From Pterobdella sp. o SKG-2022 (Eukaryota > Annelida > Clitellata > Hirudinida > Piscicolidae): a stretch of DNA of 64,000 nucleotides. Positions within the stretch are counted from its first letter, which is position 1, and each line of letters starts with the position of its first letter. This document shows, one piece after another, positions 10,789-24,131 of the stretch. Position numbers and translations under genes: made by a program. A model generated the notes under the pieces. The model saw only the letters and a program-made list of their open reading frames with translations. It was not told where the DNA came from and made no database searches. The stretch spans positions 9,863,958 to 9,927,957 of the forward strand of contig OZ038325.1 of the NCBI GenBank assembly GCA_964035795.1, written 5' to 3'.

Positions 10789-12782
10789 ATGGAGAAACAG
10801 AAGCATTTGCTGAAGTTGATGAGGACAGAGTACTGCAAAAAGTCCACAAAGTTCATCTTGTCAAACGTGGGCTTAGGTGGAATTATGATCATCTACACCA
10901 TTCTGGGTCAGTATCCAGATCTCATTGCATCACTACAGTGCCAACTATAAACTAACACCTCAACTACTCTGCCAGGAGCAATAGTGTTCATGAAGTTGGA
11001 AACGACAAATGAATTGGAAGGGTGCATGGCCTTGATGGGCAAATACTTTCCCCTGGAGAACAAGACTGCGTCAGATCTTTGGAACATTGGTAGGTGCTTT
11101 TTACTATGTGAAACGACCATACCAACAACACCACATCTGATCCCAAACCTCACCACACGTGCCTCCAAATGTCAGCACACTTGACCTCAAACCTCACCCC
11201 ACTTGCCTCCAAATCTCACCACACAACAGGAAGATCTTACCCTTCCAACGATGACAAAGAGAGTGCAGAGGCAGCCATTAACCAGATTGTGACGGACTTT
11301 CGGGACCAGATCTTGACCCTGGAGTATGATGGTACAAACTGCACTATGTTGGGAGAAACGGATGGCCCAGAATATCGCTGGTCCTTTAGTGGGTCTCTTC
11401 TTTTTGCTGTCACTGTATTCACTACTGTAGGTTTGTGGGGGTGATGTTAAATTTTCAAAACCACTATCTTACCCTTAAAACCATTACACAATAAAACATC
11501 TCCAAACACACAATTCAACCACCAGTTTTATCACATCACTGGAACCACCACACCACACACCACCACAGGATACGGCAACATAGCACCTGAAACATTTTGG
11601 GGAAGGTTGGTATGCATAGTTTATGCCTTAATTGGCTCACCACTCATGCTTGTCTTCTTGGCCAACATTGGAGAAATCATGGCTGACGTGTTCCGGTTTG
11701 TTGTCTTCAAATACATATACGTGCAACACACCAGAGCACACCACACCACCTTATCTCACCACATTCCACACCTCATCCTGTCATACTGCACCACCTCATC
11801 CCACTACACTCTACCACACACACCCTACCCCGTCAGGTTTGTCTACTCGAAGGTATGCTGTTGTGGTTGCATGCGGAGAGATGAAACCCCCACAGAACTG
11901 AGTGCTTCCACCATCAACCTGCTTGAGAGTCTTGAGAAAAATGATTTGAGACTGCAAGAGGTTGGGAAGGAAGGGGTCTGATGGTTGCAACATTCGTCAA
12001 TTATTTATATTAAGATTATTTTTAGGCTTTCTATTACTTTTCCTTTCTCAACTACCACCACACTAATCAGGTAGTGATAGTAGAAGAAGAGAGTGATCAA
12101 CTGAGCGTCCCTTTGGTCATCACTCTTGGAGTCATCGCCTTGTTAGCTCTATTTGATCATTTATATTTACAATCTAAAAATGCCTGATAGCCTATTTAAA
12201 AAAAGCACACAAACCACACTAAACCTCACCACTACACCACACCCACCTAATCAACACAGCTACATCTTTATGGGAGCATTGTTGTTTGGAACCTGGGAGC
12301 AATGGTCACTCTTACAAGCTGCCTACTACTGCTTCATTACCATCTCCACTATAGGCTTTGGGGATGTTGTTCCAGGTGAGAGCTCGATGTGGGCGGAATG
12401 AGGTTTGAACAAAATTTTATGAGAATGACCATTACACTCAATACTACTACCCAATCAGGCACCAGCACAATGGAGACAAGCGGACAGATAACGATGCTGA
12501 GTGCAGCTCTATACATGATCTTTGGCATGGCGATCATGTCAATGGCTTTCAATCTGATCCAAGAGGAGATGCTTACTAAGTTTATCTGGATCTCTGACAA
12601 GCTAGGTGGCGCTTTGGTGCTTTCGTTGTGAATTCATATGCTAATACAGATTATTTGTTAGTTATAAGTTTGCACTCGTACATATTATATTGTGAACAAC
12701 CTTCGCCAACAAAGGTCTCTCAAAGAAGGATGATAATGATGAAGAAACAGATGAATATAAAGACGATGATGTCAGAGGGTGA
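10789..12782 (+). CDS. two-pore-domain potassium channel (K2P/KCNK family)
   Basis: Background potassium channel of the plasma membrane; two such subunits form a pore. Nine exons: 10789-10906, ~10976-11089, ~11229-11429, ~11570-11697, ~11837-11959, ~12071-12150, ~12261-12377, ~12460-12603 and ~12711-12782. Order of features: short basic N-terminus, TM1 [19 protein letters not shown], a long extracellular cap with a DGTNCT glycosylation sequon, pore loop 1 with TTVGYGN (filter residues split by an intron after the first G base), TM2 [20 protein letters not shown], a cytosolic linker with CCCGC, TM3, pore loop 2 [11 protein letters not shown]4 and a short acidic tail [14 protein letters not shown]. 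The GYG/GFG pair is normal for K2P. The long second cytosolic linker loosely recalls the TRESK/TWIK group; the subfamily is not assigned. Confidence 0.93.
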
Positions 12783-13443
12783 GAAAAAAGAAGATGATGA
12801 TATTTAAATAGTACAATTTTAATGATGGTGAGTATGAGGAAAAAGGTGGTGTTTTGAAGGGAGATAAAATGGCTATTACTGAGCTAATGGAGGGTTTGAT
12901 GGAAATTTATGATTGGTCGCTTAACACTGAATGATGATCACCTCAACTCTACTGACGTCATACTTATGCACAGCTATATAATGACAACGTGAATTTGAAA
13001 AAATATGAACGTGATTAAGAGCGTCAAATTCACAAACATTTCATGACTTGAATTTGTTATTTCAATTTGAATATTTCCGTGAAAACTTCAACTTCTCAAC
13101 TTCAGCGCATCAAAGGACTAAATAGTGCTTCATTTTACTTTGCAGCATTGCTTCAGGCAACTGAAGATTGTAACAATCATCACAAGGTCTTCCCGCCTTT
13201 TATTGACATAATTTAATATATATAAATGTTGAACTATTTCTAAATTAAAATATATAAAAGTAAAACTGAAAAAACAAGAGTTTCTAAAAATCGAAGTTTT
13301 GTCATAAAAATCAGTTTCTCTCATTTTTATTATTCTTATTGTTTTTATTATTTGTACTGTTCCGCAAAACTCATCTTTCTTTATTCTTCTTGGAGCTGTA
13401 ATAAGTGGATTGATTTCCAATCACAAATACATCATGACAGTGA
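12783..13443. other. convergent K2P / THOC2 3' region
   Basis: About 660 bp of AT-rich sequence. Open frames here lack homology I can recognise. The tail of THOC2 probably ends near 13444 but could extend into this stretch. Confidence 0.4.
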
Positions 13444-16400
13444 TCATATGAAGTATGGAAAGAACACTAATGATAATAACCGTTTCTCTGACGAGCCTCT
13501 TTTGATTGCCTGTCAAATGCATGTCAAAAGTTCGAGATGTCATCTTTTTCTTCCATGATAACAATAAATAAAATAATAATAAGTGACCTTGGCTTCTTTA
13601 TGATCGTTGGAAAGTTCCCTGGCCGCTTCCTCTCTCCTCTCACGAAGACGAGTCTTGCGGTCTTCTTGTACGTCGTCTGCCACCATTCACAACATCCATG
13701 TTAAAACTATGAATAATTAATGATGATAATGATTTTTTATGACGTCACCTTTAATGACATCATCAGTCTTGACCCTCTTGTTGAGTGTATCCCTGCCGAA
13801 CTCCTGGGAGCATGGTGGTGGGTGTGACTTATCAACCATTCAAATTATGAGGATAATTTATTGTTTAAAATGAGAATAAGAAATGGTAACAAATCAAAAA
13901 AATTTTGAAAAATCAATAAAAATAATGGAACCTGGTTGTTCCTAGAGTGCCTCTTCCTTTCTCCCCTACCCTCTTCAGTCCTCCTCCATTCCTCCTTTGC
14001 GTCACTGTGGTTGCTGCTCGGACTCTATGTGTGTGTATGTGTGTGTAGAGTATCTAAAAAACATCCTACTTTATGACTTCTATCTCTATTATCATAATAA
14101 TCTGCTGAGTCCTGGAAGGTGGTGATGATGATGGGTGTGATGATGATGATGGGTGTGGTAATGATGATGATAGCATATCAATGTAAGAGTGATTGAATGA
14201 AAATGAGAAAAGCGAGAGTGGGAGGAGCAAAAGAGTGGGAGAAGTGAGCACTCACCTTGGATGTGTTAGAAGCCTCCATTTTCCTTCTTTTTGTGTCTGG
14301 GGGGTGGTAGGAAAGAATTGCCAACATGAGCAATGTTGGATGTGAAATAAACTGGATTTATAATAGAGGAAGCTGCAATTATATAGCGCCAAACAACCTC
14401 GATCAGCATTGTTCTCCACAGACCGATGTCGGTTATGATGATCTTCGTACGTCATTTTGGATTTGCGAGGTGAGTCATCACCTCTGCTGTAATGTTTGCT
14501 GCCTGAGTTGCTTGCCAACACGTTGGTGCTCCCTGTTGTGGGCGTGTTGTTACCGGAAGCAGATTTGACGTCATCGCGTCTAAACGCTTCCTTCCGGTCG
14601 TCCTGTTTTTCCCATCTACGTTCGTCATTCTTGCTAGGAGAGGAGTATCGAGATTCTTTGATGGGTGCTCTGATTGGCACCTTAATCCTCGTGCTCTCCC
14701 CTCTCATCTCAGTCCCCTTCATCTTTTTCAATCTTTCCACCTCTGGCTGTGTGTTTTTATAGTTACGTGTGTGCGTGCTCATGTTAATAGAAACAACCTT
14801 GGGATGCTCTTCTTTCACAGGTGCTTCATCACATGTGGCATTTGTTGTGTCAGTAGTATTAGCAAGAGTAGTGGCGGCAGTGGTGGTGAGTGGAGGTTTA
14901 GGAAGGTTGTTGCTTTGTTTTGGGGCATGTTTTAAAGGTTCATCTTTCATCCAATTTTTACTGGTCGCCTTCAATTGACCCAGGTACCTGCCACATGACG
15001 GTGTGGTGTTGAAGTAAAAAAAGTAGAAAAAAGAATAGAAGAATTAAAACACACACACACACAAACATACACAGAGGCATGTATGAAAAGATCCTTCCTT
15101 TTGTTTTTCTCCGTCTCCACCAAAGCCTTCACCTTCTTCTCTAACAAATCTCCATATGACTTGAACTTGGGAGAGTTGGGTAAGATCTGGGTGAGAGGTG
15201 GGTTGGCAAGATGAGTGTGAAAAGTATTGCAAGTTGAGGAAAGTGAGACGTGAGAGGACTTGCACTATGCAAAGGGAATGATGAGCTCATAAGACACAAG
15301 GTAAGAACACAGACCTTGGTGAGTAAGGTGAGCATGTTTCTGATCTGCATGTACTCTCCTGACTCTATGAAGCTCACAGCTGCCTTATAGATCTCATAAT
15401 GCCATTTGCGAATCACTCCTCGGAAGTTGTTGTAGTCAAGCTGGTTAGGCACTGAGCCCTGGTTCCCTGAGGGGGCTTTCACTGTCACCTTGAAACCTGA
15501 GTACCTGAGACATTCCTGCACGTGTTTTGATGGGAACTGAGATGGTGTGGTGAGAATTGAGGTAGTGTGGTGGGGTTTGAAGTGGTGTGGTGGTATGAAG
15601 GTTTGAAGACAGACACATCAAAGTTGAGGAATTGATAGCACCGACCTTATCATAGATGTTCTTGTCAGAGTACCACCTCATGACGTCAGTCAGAACAGCA
15701 TTCAAAAACCTTCCATACCTGTGCGCCTCATTCTCAGTGCAGCTTGTCAAGCACCAGGTGAGGTCGGTGAAAATCTGGTGAGAAGAAATAAAGAAAAAAA
15801 GAAAAATTTTTTGATCGGATACTATCTTAATTGTGTACCAAACAAAATGTCAATTCTGTTTGTTCAACAAGATTTTAAGGCAAGAAATGACGTGGAACAA
15901 ATAACAAAAATAACATGCCCGCAAGCCTAAGTGCCACCCACCCACAAACTAAGCCACATCAACCTTATCGTAACAAATGAGAGACGACAAATTAGGGGCG
16001 TCAAGGAAGTGGGCGACATTGAGAAACTTGGCGCTATACAAAGCATCGACGTCAGTGAAGCAGGTCCGAGGAAAGATGCATTGCTGCAACACTGTGGTTG
16101 GCTTGGAACTTACTGAAGTGGGTGCATAATGGTGGTGTGGTGGTGGTGTTGTCATGATGGGTGTATATTGGTGTGGTCGTATGTGGCATCTTTTATTGTA
16201 TAGCTTGGAAATTTGGTTGTGTTGGTGTTCGAAGATGCAAGAATTTTGTGAAGATGAAACAAAATAGACCTAGGATGCAACCATCAAATCACACTAACCC
16301 CCTCCTCCATCACTCTAAACCCCCTCCTTCATCACTCTAAACCGCCTCCTTCATCACACTAAACCCACTTCTTCATCACTCTAAACCCCCTTCTTCATCA

Positions 16401-19400
16401 CACCTTACCGCACCAAACTCCACCATCGACCATTTTGGAACCAGAGTGCACTTTCTGTCTTCAACCTCAAAGCCACTAAATCCACGTGGTCCTGTTGCCT
16501 CTTCATTTCCTCCTTCAGTCATAATTAATATTATTTACATTATTATCATTAGTATTTACATTATTGCCGATATAATCAGACAGACCTTAAGTCTCTCAAT
16601 AATGCCAACACACCTCTCCTTCTCCTTCTCCTTCCTCTTCTTGCTCTGTGACTGTCACCATTATTCACTTTTAAGCTGTTTTTCACTCAACCATTTGCGC
16701 ACAATACATAGAAAAAAATACACACATAAAACTGAACGCCACACGTAAACTCACTGGTACATAACCCTTCTCCCCCAACTCACAAACTCTTTGTTATGCT
16801 CGATGGATGCTAGTTGAGCCTCATAACCCTTGATTTGGTTCTCATATGTTGATACAGGAACTTCCAAATCATACAACTCCAAAGACCAAAATGTGGTGTA
16901 AAAGTGCACACTGTGGTGAAGTGGCTGAGTCATTTTGTGGTGCTGCTTGTACCAACAACACAAACAATTTATTATTAAAACCACCAGAAAAGCAAAACAC
17001 CACAAAACCACACCCACCCACCTCAACTCATCACACAACCTAGGCACTCCAATATGGCAGACCAAATTATTTCTGACTGGGGACATGATGGACTCTACAG
17101 CTTCATAGTAACATGATCCCATCTCCCTCTTGTCCCTCCTTGATAACTCATCTGCCTTCGCCTGAAGTGTGGGTGGTTTAAAGATGCTGTGTTATTATTT
17201 CATGCATTAATCAACTTGTTCCAAGCAATCACAATAAAAACATTCGACCAGCCAATTACTATCTACTTTCTTCTCTAGCCATATCTTAACAAAACTCCAC
17301 CCACATTTATGTCGAAAGTGAATATAGGTCGCCAAAGAGCAAAAGCCACTTCAGGGCTAATGTGGTAGTCGTGACTAAGACTCAAAAGGTCAGGCAACTT
17401 TGACCTCATTTCTTGTGTGCTTGTGTGCAGTTGTATGAAACTCATGTATTGCACCAAGGCATCCTGACACTGAGGTGTGGTGTAAAATGGTATGGTGTGT
17501 AATGTAATGTAATAGATGAAAATGTAACAAGCCTGGTCATAGAGGTTAGTGATCAGTTTGATTGGCCTTTTGTCCTCAAGGGGCATGCCTTCAAGGGGTG
17601 TGTGGTAGGACTTGAGTTGTTGGTCAGTAGGGTAGACAATGTTGTTGCGTTGTTGAGCCATAAGAAGACACAAGGGGATGGTGAGGTTCTGGTCTTGTAG
17701 ACTGTCGAGCAATCGATTGGAGGTTTTCTTGGTGTTGCGAACTTGAGTGAAGTAACTACCCTGTTGTTGTTGATGTCTTTAGTTGTTCCTTATGTACAAT
17801 TAAGAGGTTTATTGGGACAACCACCCTAGCCAACCTCCTGCTTGAGCAGGTCTCCCCCAGTCATGGAGAGCAGTTGATCTATGGTACAATCCTCACTTAC
17901 TTCTATGCCTGCCATCTTCTGAATCACCTGAAATGAATGTCAGCATTTTAAAAACATAATCTCACCTCAACACACACACACACACACACACACTGACTTC
18001 CTTGAGGATATAAAGGTCGTAACTCTTGCCAGCTTTGAGTTGGTTGCACACGTATTGCAGGAATGCACACATATCTACCTGGTACTTCTTAAATACAGTG
18101 CCACTGAAGGAGGCTAGACCTGAGTGGGTGGATTTCATAGGTTTGTGGGTGGAGTTTGAAAGTGGAAAGCATAAAAAAAAACAATCGAGTTGGATATATA
18201 AAACTGAATAATAAAAACAACAAACTCTGCAGCCAAGTTGAGATGTTAGTTCCATCAGTTTTCAATCGTTCCCTCTCCGGATTGGCCAGAGCTTCTATCA
18301 CATGATCTATTTTTAGATTTTCATGTGTGTATTCCGTATTCATGTTTCGGCGCTAGCCACACAAACACACACACACAAAGACATACAAGCAAGGACATCG
18401 TAGGACATAGGAGAGAGAAATCTGAGGGAGTCTACAACAGGTATAATGAGGTTGTTGAAGATCTGGATCTGACCTAGCATCTGTGTGGTTGAGTATCTGC
18501 TGTTGCAAAAGATACATCCTTCAACACCACCCACCATCTCTCACCACACCACCCACCATCATCTCACATCCCCACCCACGATCTCTCACCACACCCACCA
18601 CCATCTCACACCACCCCACCCACCAGTTCAAACACAACACCAGGACATGTATGGCACAACTTTCCAATCTGCCTTCCCAGTGGCTTCACATTGTCTTTCG
18701 CTATGCGTCTGTCGTGTGAAGCATTATCATATGTATTATTATTATGCTTCAAACTCAACACACATTGCAACCCATCACTCACTTCATGATGTGCTTGGTA
18801 CGGTGCACAACGTGGCCATATGACGTAATCAACAATGGTGTCTGCTGCCTCACCCTGCTTTTCCACAACCAGTATAACCTGTACCGATGCTCTGCCCTTT
18901 GGGTGGCGTGGATGAAAGGTGGTAAAAGATAATAATATAATATCCATATTAGAATATACTGCTGTAGACGTCCCAGTAGCTGGGGCATACAGCAGTCGGC
19001 TAATGAAAGCCATTTTTAGTTGGGACAAAGTTTTCATAGAACTGCCAGCTCAAGCTAACGTCCAACTTGAAACTATCGGATTTCAAGAACCGCCGTTCCC
19101 ACACTTGGGCAGTTTGCCTTGCCGTTGTCAATAAAGAATGATCCTCCGCCAAGCCAAATGACAACGATACCAGGATATCAGTTTGTCGATACCTGTTACC
19201 GAAGTCTACAGTTATCCAGTTTATAACAGGAAAGCAGTCTCAAATTAGAGACGCTGTCTTTGGTGCAGTTTAACTTCATGCCCAGGACCAGATACTTGAG
19301 TAATATTTTATAAATGATTGCCATTGACCTCCAACAGCCCCCACTTTGTATTACTTACTTAAGGAGAGAAATGAACTCCCAAAGGTCATTTGACAAAGGG

Positions 19401-19939
19401 CAGTGTGCTTGGAAGCATGAGAGAGAGGGTAGCATCACTTCTTCATACACACTCATCCAACCACGAAACACATCAGGTAGTTCCTGTTGAGCCTTGTGGG
19501 TGGAGTTTGGTGTGCTATAGGTGAAGTTTAGATTGGTGGGTGGGGTTAAGTGTGGTGTAGGTGGAGTTTAGATTGGTGGGTAGAGTTTAGTGTGGTATAG
19601 GTGGAGTTTTGTGTGGTTTGGTTGTTTAAATAGTACCTCAAACATCAATTCAAATTAATATGAGCATCACTTTATGGGGACCATATTGGATGAGATATGC
19701 TACAGCAAGTCTGTTGAGTTTGAGCATGAGAACAGTGTTGGTGGAGAGGTAGGGGCCGAGGTGGGTGAGAATGGGAAAGAGGGTGGTGGGTAGATCTGTG
19801 TGGTCTCTCACTTGAGGTACTGAGGCGGGAAAGGTGCTGTCATCATCGTCGTTTGGGTGGTTCTTGCGTAGTGTCGTGTGCAAAGGGTGTTTGTTGATGA
19901 TTTCTTTGGTGTATAAGGGTTGCACCATGTAGTCAATCA

Positions 19940-19973
<34 letters not shown>

Positions 19974-22400
19974 AGAATTTGATACGTTGTTGAAAATTCA
20001 AAATCTGATGAAAAAATAATAATCCAAATTATAATAAGCAAGCATACTTGCATAAAGCTCCAGAAATAGAAGCTCGTGAGACTGCCATGTAAGGAGGCAA
20101 TGATTGGATGATCACCTGGGCTTCTGACCAACAGCCAATCATGATTAAAGCTTCACATAATCCTAACTTCTGATTGGATTCAGGATTTTGAATCTGATGT
20201 GATTGGTTGAAATATTAGATGAATTATATAAGAATTTTTTCAAATGAGCTGAGTGAAACAAATTCAGGCAGCCAAAACAACACCCTCAGACCACAATACA
20301 CCTCTATGAACCTCTGAATCCCCCTTTCAAACCACACACAGAAACATCAATATCATCATCTTCCTCCTCCTTCTTTTCTAAAACACCTTCTACTACTGCA
20401 TCATTGTTGTTATCACTGACTCCATCAATAGCAGCTTTGTTGTCACTGTTGTTGTCTTTGTTGTTGAAGGCATTCTCAGCATTGTCATTGAGAAAAGCAA
20501 AGTTTTGCTTTAATGAATTCTTCTTTGCCTTCTCTACCTCCTTCTTGTGATCCTCCACCATCGTCATGTGACTTGGGTGTAACTGCAAGTGTTTGTAGCC
20601 ATTTACAAATATATAGCCACAAATAAAAACAAACCAACACATGATATGTATAAGTGGTTGCAGGATAAATAAGACAACAAACATGAGAGAGGAGGACATG
20701 TAAAGAGACAAGCTGATGTTTCAGAAGAACAGCTGTTATGTGGTACAAGCTGGATGCAGTGGCATTGTCTAGAGGCTGGTGTGAATTTATTTTCAAGTGG
20801 TCTACACCGTAAAAAATTTAATATAGATCCTTAAAATTATGAAATATTTTTTCAAAAAAAATATTATACAAAAAAACCAACTATAAACCCCTGCCACACC
20901 ACCCCCCATCCTTCCAATCACCACCCTCCATCCCTCTACCACACCACCCTCCATTTCTCTACCACCACCCCCCTCCTTCTACAACACCAATCACCTCATA
21001 AGAGTGATATTTAAACTCGAGAACATGAGAGAGAGTGGTAGGATCAATTGAGCATTCCTTGAGGATAGGGATGAAGGTATCCTCTCTGGTTGAATGACAT
21101 TCAAACACATCCAATATTATGTCAACCACTCTGTTAGGGTCTAAATTGAAGAAGCCTGTGTGGTGTTGAATGAGGAATGTTGTGGTATGGTGTTGAGTGA
21201 GGGATGTTGTGGTGTGGTGTTGAGTGAGATATGTTGTGGTGTGGTGTTGAATGAGGGATGTTGTGGTGTGATTGTGTAAAATTTGTGGGTAAAACTAAAA
21301 AGTTGAAATTGTGTTGTCAGATGGAAGTGCATGATGATTCATGAAAGTGAAGTGGTGTTTGGTTGTAGGGATGGTGTGAAGAATTTTGAATGGTTTTAGC
21401 ACAAAAATTGTGAAACTAATGGCCCATAACTTACCAATAAGAGAACAGATACGATCATGGAGGCTTTTTGATTGAATGGTTGGTTGTGAGAGTTCTGTGA
21501 CAAGCTTGGCATATCCTTCTGACTCCTCCCTCATAAGGTTGAACTTCTGCTGTTTGTAACTGCAGTCAATTCAATTATTTCCTTATTATTATCATTTTAA
21601 TTATTACCGGAAGTATAAAAGACTAATATTTATTGATAATATTATCAATATTATGCTTCATTGATGTTGAAAACTATTTATGCATTCCTATTGATTAATC
21701 CTATCCTGCCACCCAACTATAATTTGGTTTTCAACTTGACATATTTCTGGTTGTAAGCAGTCTTTGATGGAATGATGTGCGCATTTTCTAGAATATCAAC
21801 ATCCATTTTCTCCTTCAGAAAACATTCTGGGATGACAGACTGTGTGAAGGATTATGAGATACAAACTCCTCTATTGTTTAGTAGTTCATTAGTTTAGTGT
21901 GCAAATGTAGCATCTAATAATTTTAAGCAATATGTTCCATTGAATTTTGAAAAAGTAGTGAAAAATCAAAAACAACTGAACATGACAACTACAAGCTTTC
22001 AAACTTTATTTACAATATGTAAACAGTGCCAACGAGCTAAACAAACCCGCATTGCAGAAACAAGAGAAATGAATCTCTGTTCAATGGTAGGGTCAGACTG
22101 GCATGAAACCTCGATGTCAATGATTGAGAGAAGATCTGACAACATAATCACAAACTCCTCATGTGAGGCCTGCAATAGTTATGCAGGCAACTTTAATGTC
22201 TTCATGCTAGCATTCATAACACATTTAATTTCAGAGAAGTATTTTAATATTCGAGATAACTATACTACCGATATATCTTCAGCGGCCCACACCGCTTGGT
22301 CGGTCTTCATTTCCCCATTTAGAACCTCCCAAATGAGTTTGTAGAAATCTGTCTCAACTTTTTTCTCAATCGGAAGATTTATTTTATTTCCATTTTTTTC
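13444..22400 (-). CDS. THOC2: THO complex subunit 2
   Basis: Largest THO/TREX subunit, coupling transcription to mRNA export in the nucleus. About 28 small exons read leftward and follow human THOC2 order. N-terminus to middle: [20 protein letters not shown] (~22270-22400), [14 protein letters not shown] (~22080-22180), [17 protein letters not shown] (~21434-21562), [20 protein letters not shown] (~21000-21155), [20 protein letters not shown] (~20040-20120), [14 protein letters not shown] (to 19941), [18 protein letters not shown] (~18800-18925), [19 protein letters not shown] (~18630-18710), [17 protein letters not shown] (~18250-18320) and [19 protein letters not shown] (~17998-18110). Further on: [12 protein letters not shown] (~17890-17930), [20 protein letters not shown] (~17690-17760), YATFWS-like [14 protein letters not shown] (~16850), [19 protein letters not shown] (~15650-15745) and [20 protein letters not shown] (~15310-15445). 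The C-terminal ~13.5-15.0 kb encodes a basic, serine-rich, charged tail like the vertebrate one. The extreme first and last exons are uncertain. Confidence 0.93.
16286..16420. repeat. short minisatellite in THOC2 intron
   Basis: Five to six imperfect copies of a ~26-bp CCCCCTCCTTCATCACTCTA-type unit between THOC2 exons. The cytosine/thymine-rich strand is the + strand, so it does not supply a pyrimidine tract to this minus-strand gene. Confidence 0.65.
19942..19971. repeat. THOC2: (TG)n tract forming a THOC2 3' splice site
   Basis: About 15 TG units; on the THOC2 strand (CA)n ends in CAG directly before the exon starting at 19941. The junction TGC AA|A CTG ATT GAC restores [12 protein letters not shown], which matches human ICKLIHITIEPLY in frame, so the boundary is well supported. 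Confidence 0.9.
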
Positions 22401-22886
22401 CAATCTTTTTTTTACTTGATTCACGCTGTTGGAGTTATGAAAAAAGGTGAGCGAAAAGCAACTTTACATTAACTATGATTCGATAAATGAAATGCAACTT
22501 ACAAATCGTGTTTTCCTGACTTTTCCCAATTTTGAAAACTTTTACTCGATACCATTTCAAGAAAATAATTTCCAATGTAGCTGACAAACTCAACTAAATA
22601 TGAACTTACGTTTAAAGCTTTTTATGTTATTAAAAATTCAAATTTTAAAAAATTACTTGAAGTTTGAAAGTTAAAATTTTAAACCAAAGGTTTTTTCATT
22701 CCAAAACTATGTGTTTCTTTAGAGATGAAATGATATTCATGAAGAAGTTACGGCCTGAAATGAAGTAATGTTCCTCCAAACGACTTTACGTCATATTATC
22801 AAATTAAATAACTATACATTCTTCTTGAACACACATTGTTGCATGGACATGCCATGAAAATTTTTTTTTTTTGAAGATATCTTACC

Positions 22887-23041
22887 TCAAACAATTTCAT
22901 CACTATTTGGCGATGATTAAGATTGCAAGCGTTTTTTTTACTATCATGATCTTTAAATAAAGACGCATAAGTGCCTAGAGTGATGTCTTCAAAAAGAACT
23001 GACACCAAAATCGTTATATCAGAGCATATTTTTGGTTTCAT
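22887..23041 (-). other. candidate exon, function unknown
   Basis: An open segment ends at a strong donor (TTTGAG|gtaaga, near 22886). It may start at an ATG at 23041 (preceded directly by TAA) or at an acceptor TTGGTGTCAG near 23005. It encodes LFEDITLGTYASLFKDHDSK and continues to IVMKLFE. It could be an upstream THOC2 exon or part of a separate gene; I do not recognise the sequence. Confidence 0.3.
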
Positions 23042-24131
23042 TTAAAGAAATATTTCAAAAAGGGTACTTTATTCATCAAGATTTGAATTCACTACAACTG
23101 CGAAATTGGATATAATTGTCAGTATTGTATATGATATCATCTTGCATTGGAAAACATATTTTTAGATTAATATCTCCAAGAGTAGTGGAAATCAATGAAG
23201 TATCTGTTTGAAAGACATCCAAAATTAAATCACATTAATATTGACAAATATTCAAAATATTTTGACCTGTACCCATCAATATTCAAAGAAAGTTAATGGA
23301 CGACGGACATTGAATGAATAGTCATTAGGTTGCTTTAATTAATGTAGCTACCCAAATCGATGGAAGGTTACAAAGAATTATTGAACATAAGACAATTAGA
23401 AGAAAAAAAAAATTGATGCACCTCAAGCAATCAGTGAGGCTTGAAAGAAAGCCTAGAATCAATCAGCATTACATTATTAATAGCTTGTCAGTCGTCATCG
23501 AAACGGCCATACAACACTTATTAGGGTTGGGCAAATTTGAGTTTATTTTGATTTTGTTTGTTTTTTTTTTAAGTTGACTATGAGGTTAATTTCTATATTT
23601 AGTACATATTCATAAAACTTGAGTAAAAAACAAGTTAATATTTAAAGTAGTCATATAAAGAACATGCATGGTAATAATAACGATAAAGATGAGAATGAAA
23701 ATGACCTATTTAATTATTTTTAATTTCAAAACTTTTGCAATCAATAAAAAATTTGAAGATATTTAAATAAAAAAGAATATAAATATTCAATGATGAACGC
23801 AAAAATTTGATGATAATTATTATAAAAGGATAATTTGAATAGTTACCACAAATGCTTATGTCTACTTTGCCTTGGTATTGATCGCCTCGGTATGCTGCGT
23901 ATATAAAGATACCGCCATAACGAGCCCAAGCAAAAAATGTTCGCAATTTAAATCCATTTTTCAAACACATTTTCTTATTTGAAATTACTTTTAAATAATA
24001 TGTTGTTATGGAAATTGATTTTAGTTTTATGAAGTTTTGTGTTTTCATGCCAACCTGGAGAGATTAAAGTGGGTCAGATTCTGTTGATTGGTTGCAAGGT
24101 TGGTCTGTTGAGATTGCTTGGTACCTGATTA
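23042..24131. other. THOC2 / phosphatase divergent region, nothing clear
   Basis: AT-rich. One minus-strand open frame (23840-24048, with WARYGGIFIYAAYRGDQYQG) stops at a plausible donor (TGTG|gtaact), but I cannot assign it. No repeats of note. Confidence 0.3.
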
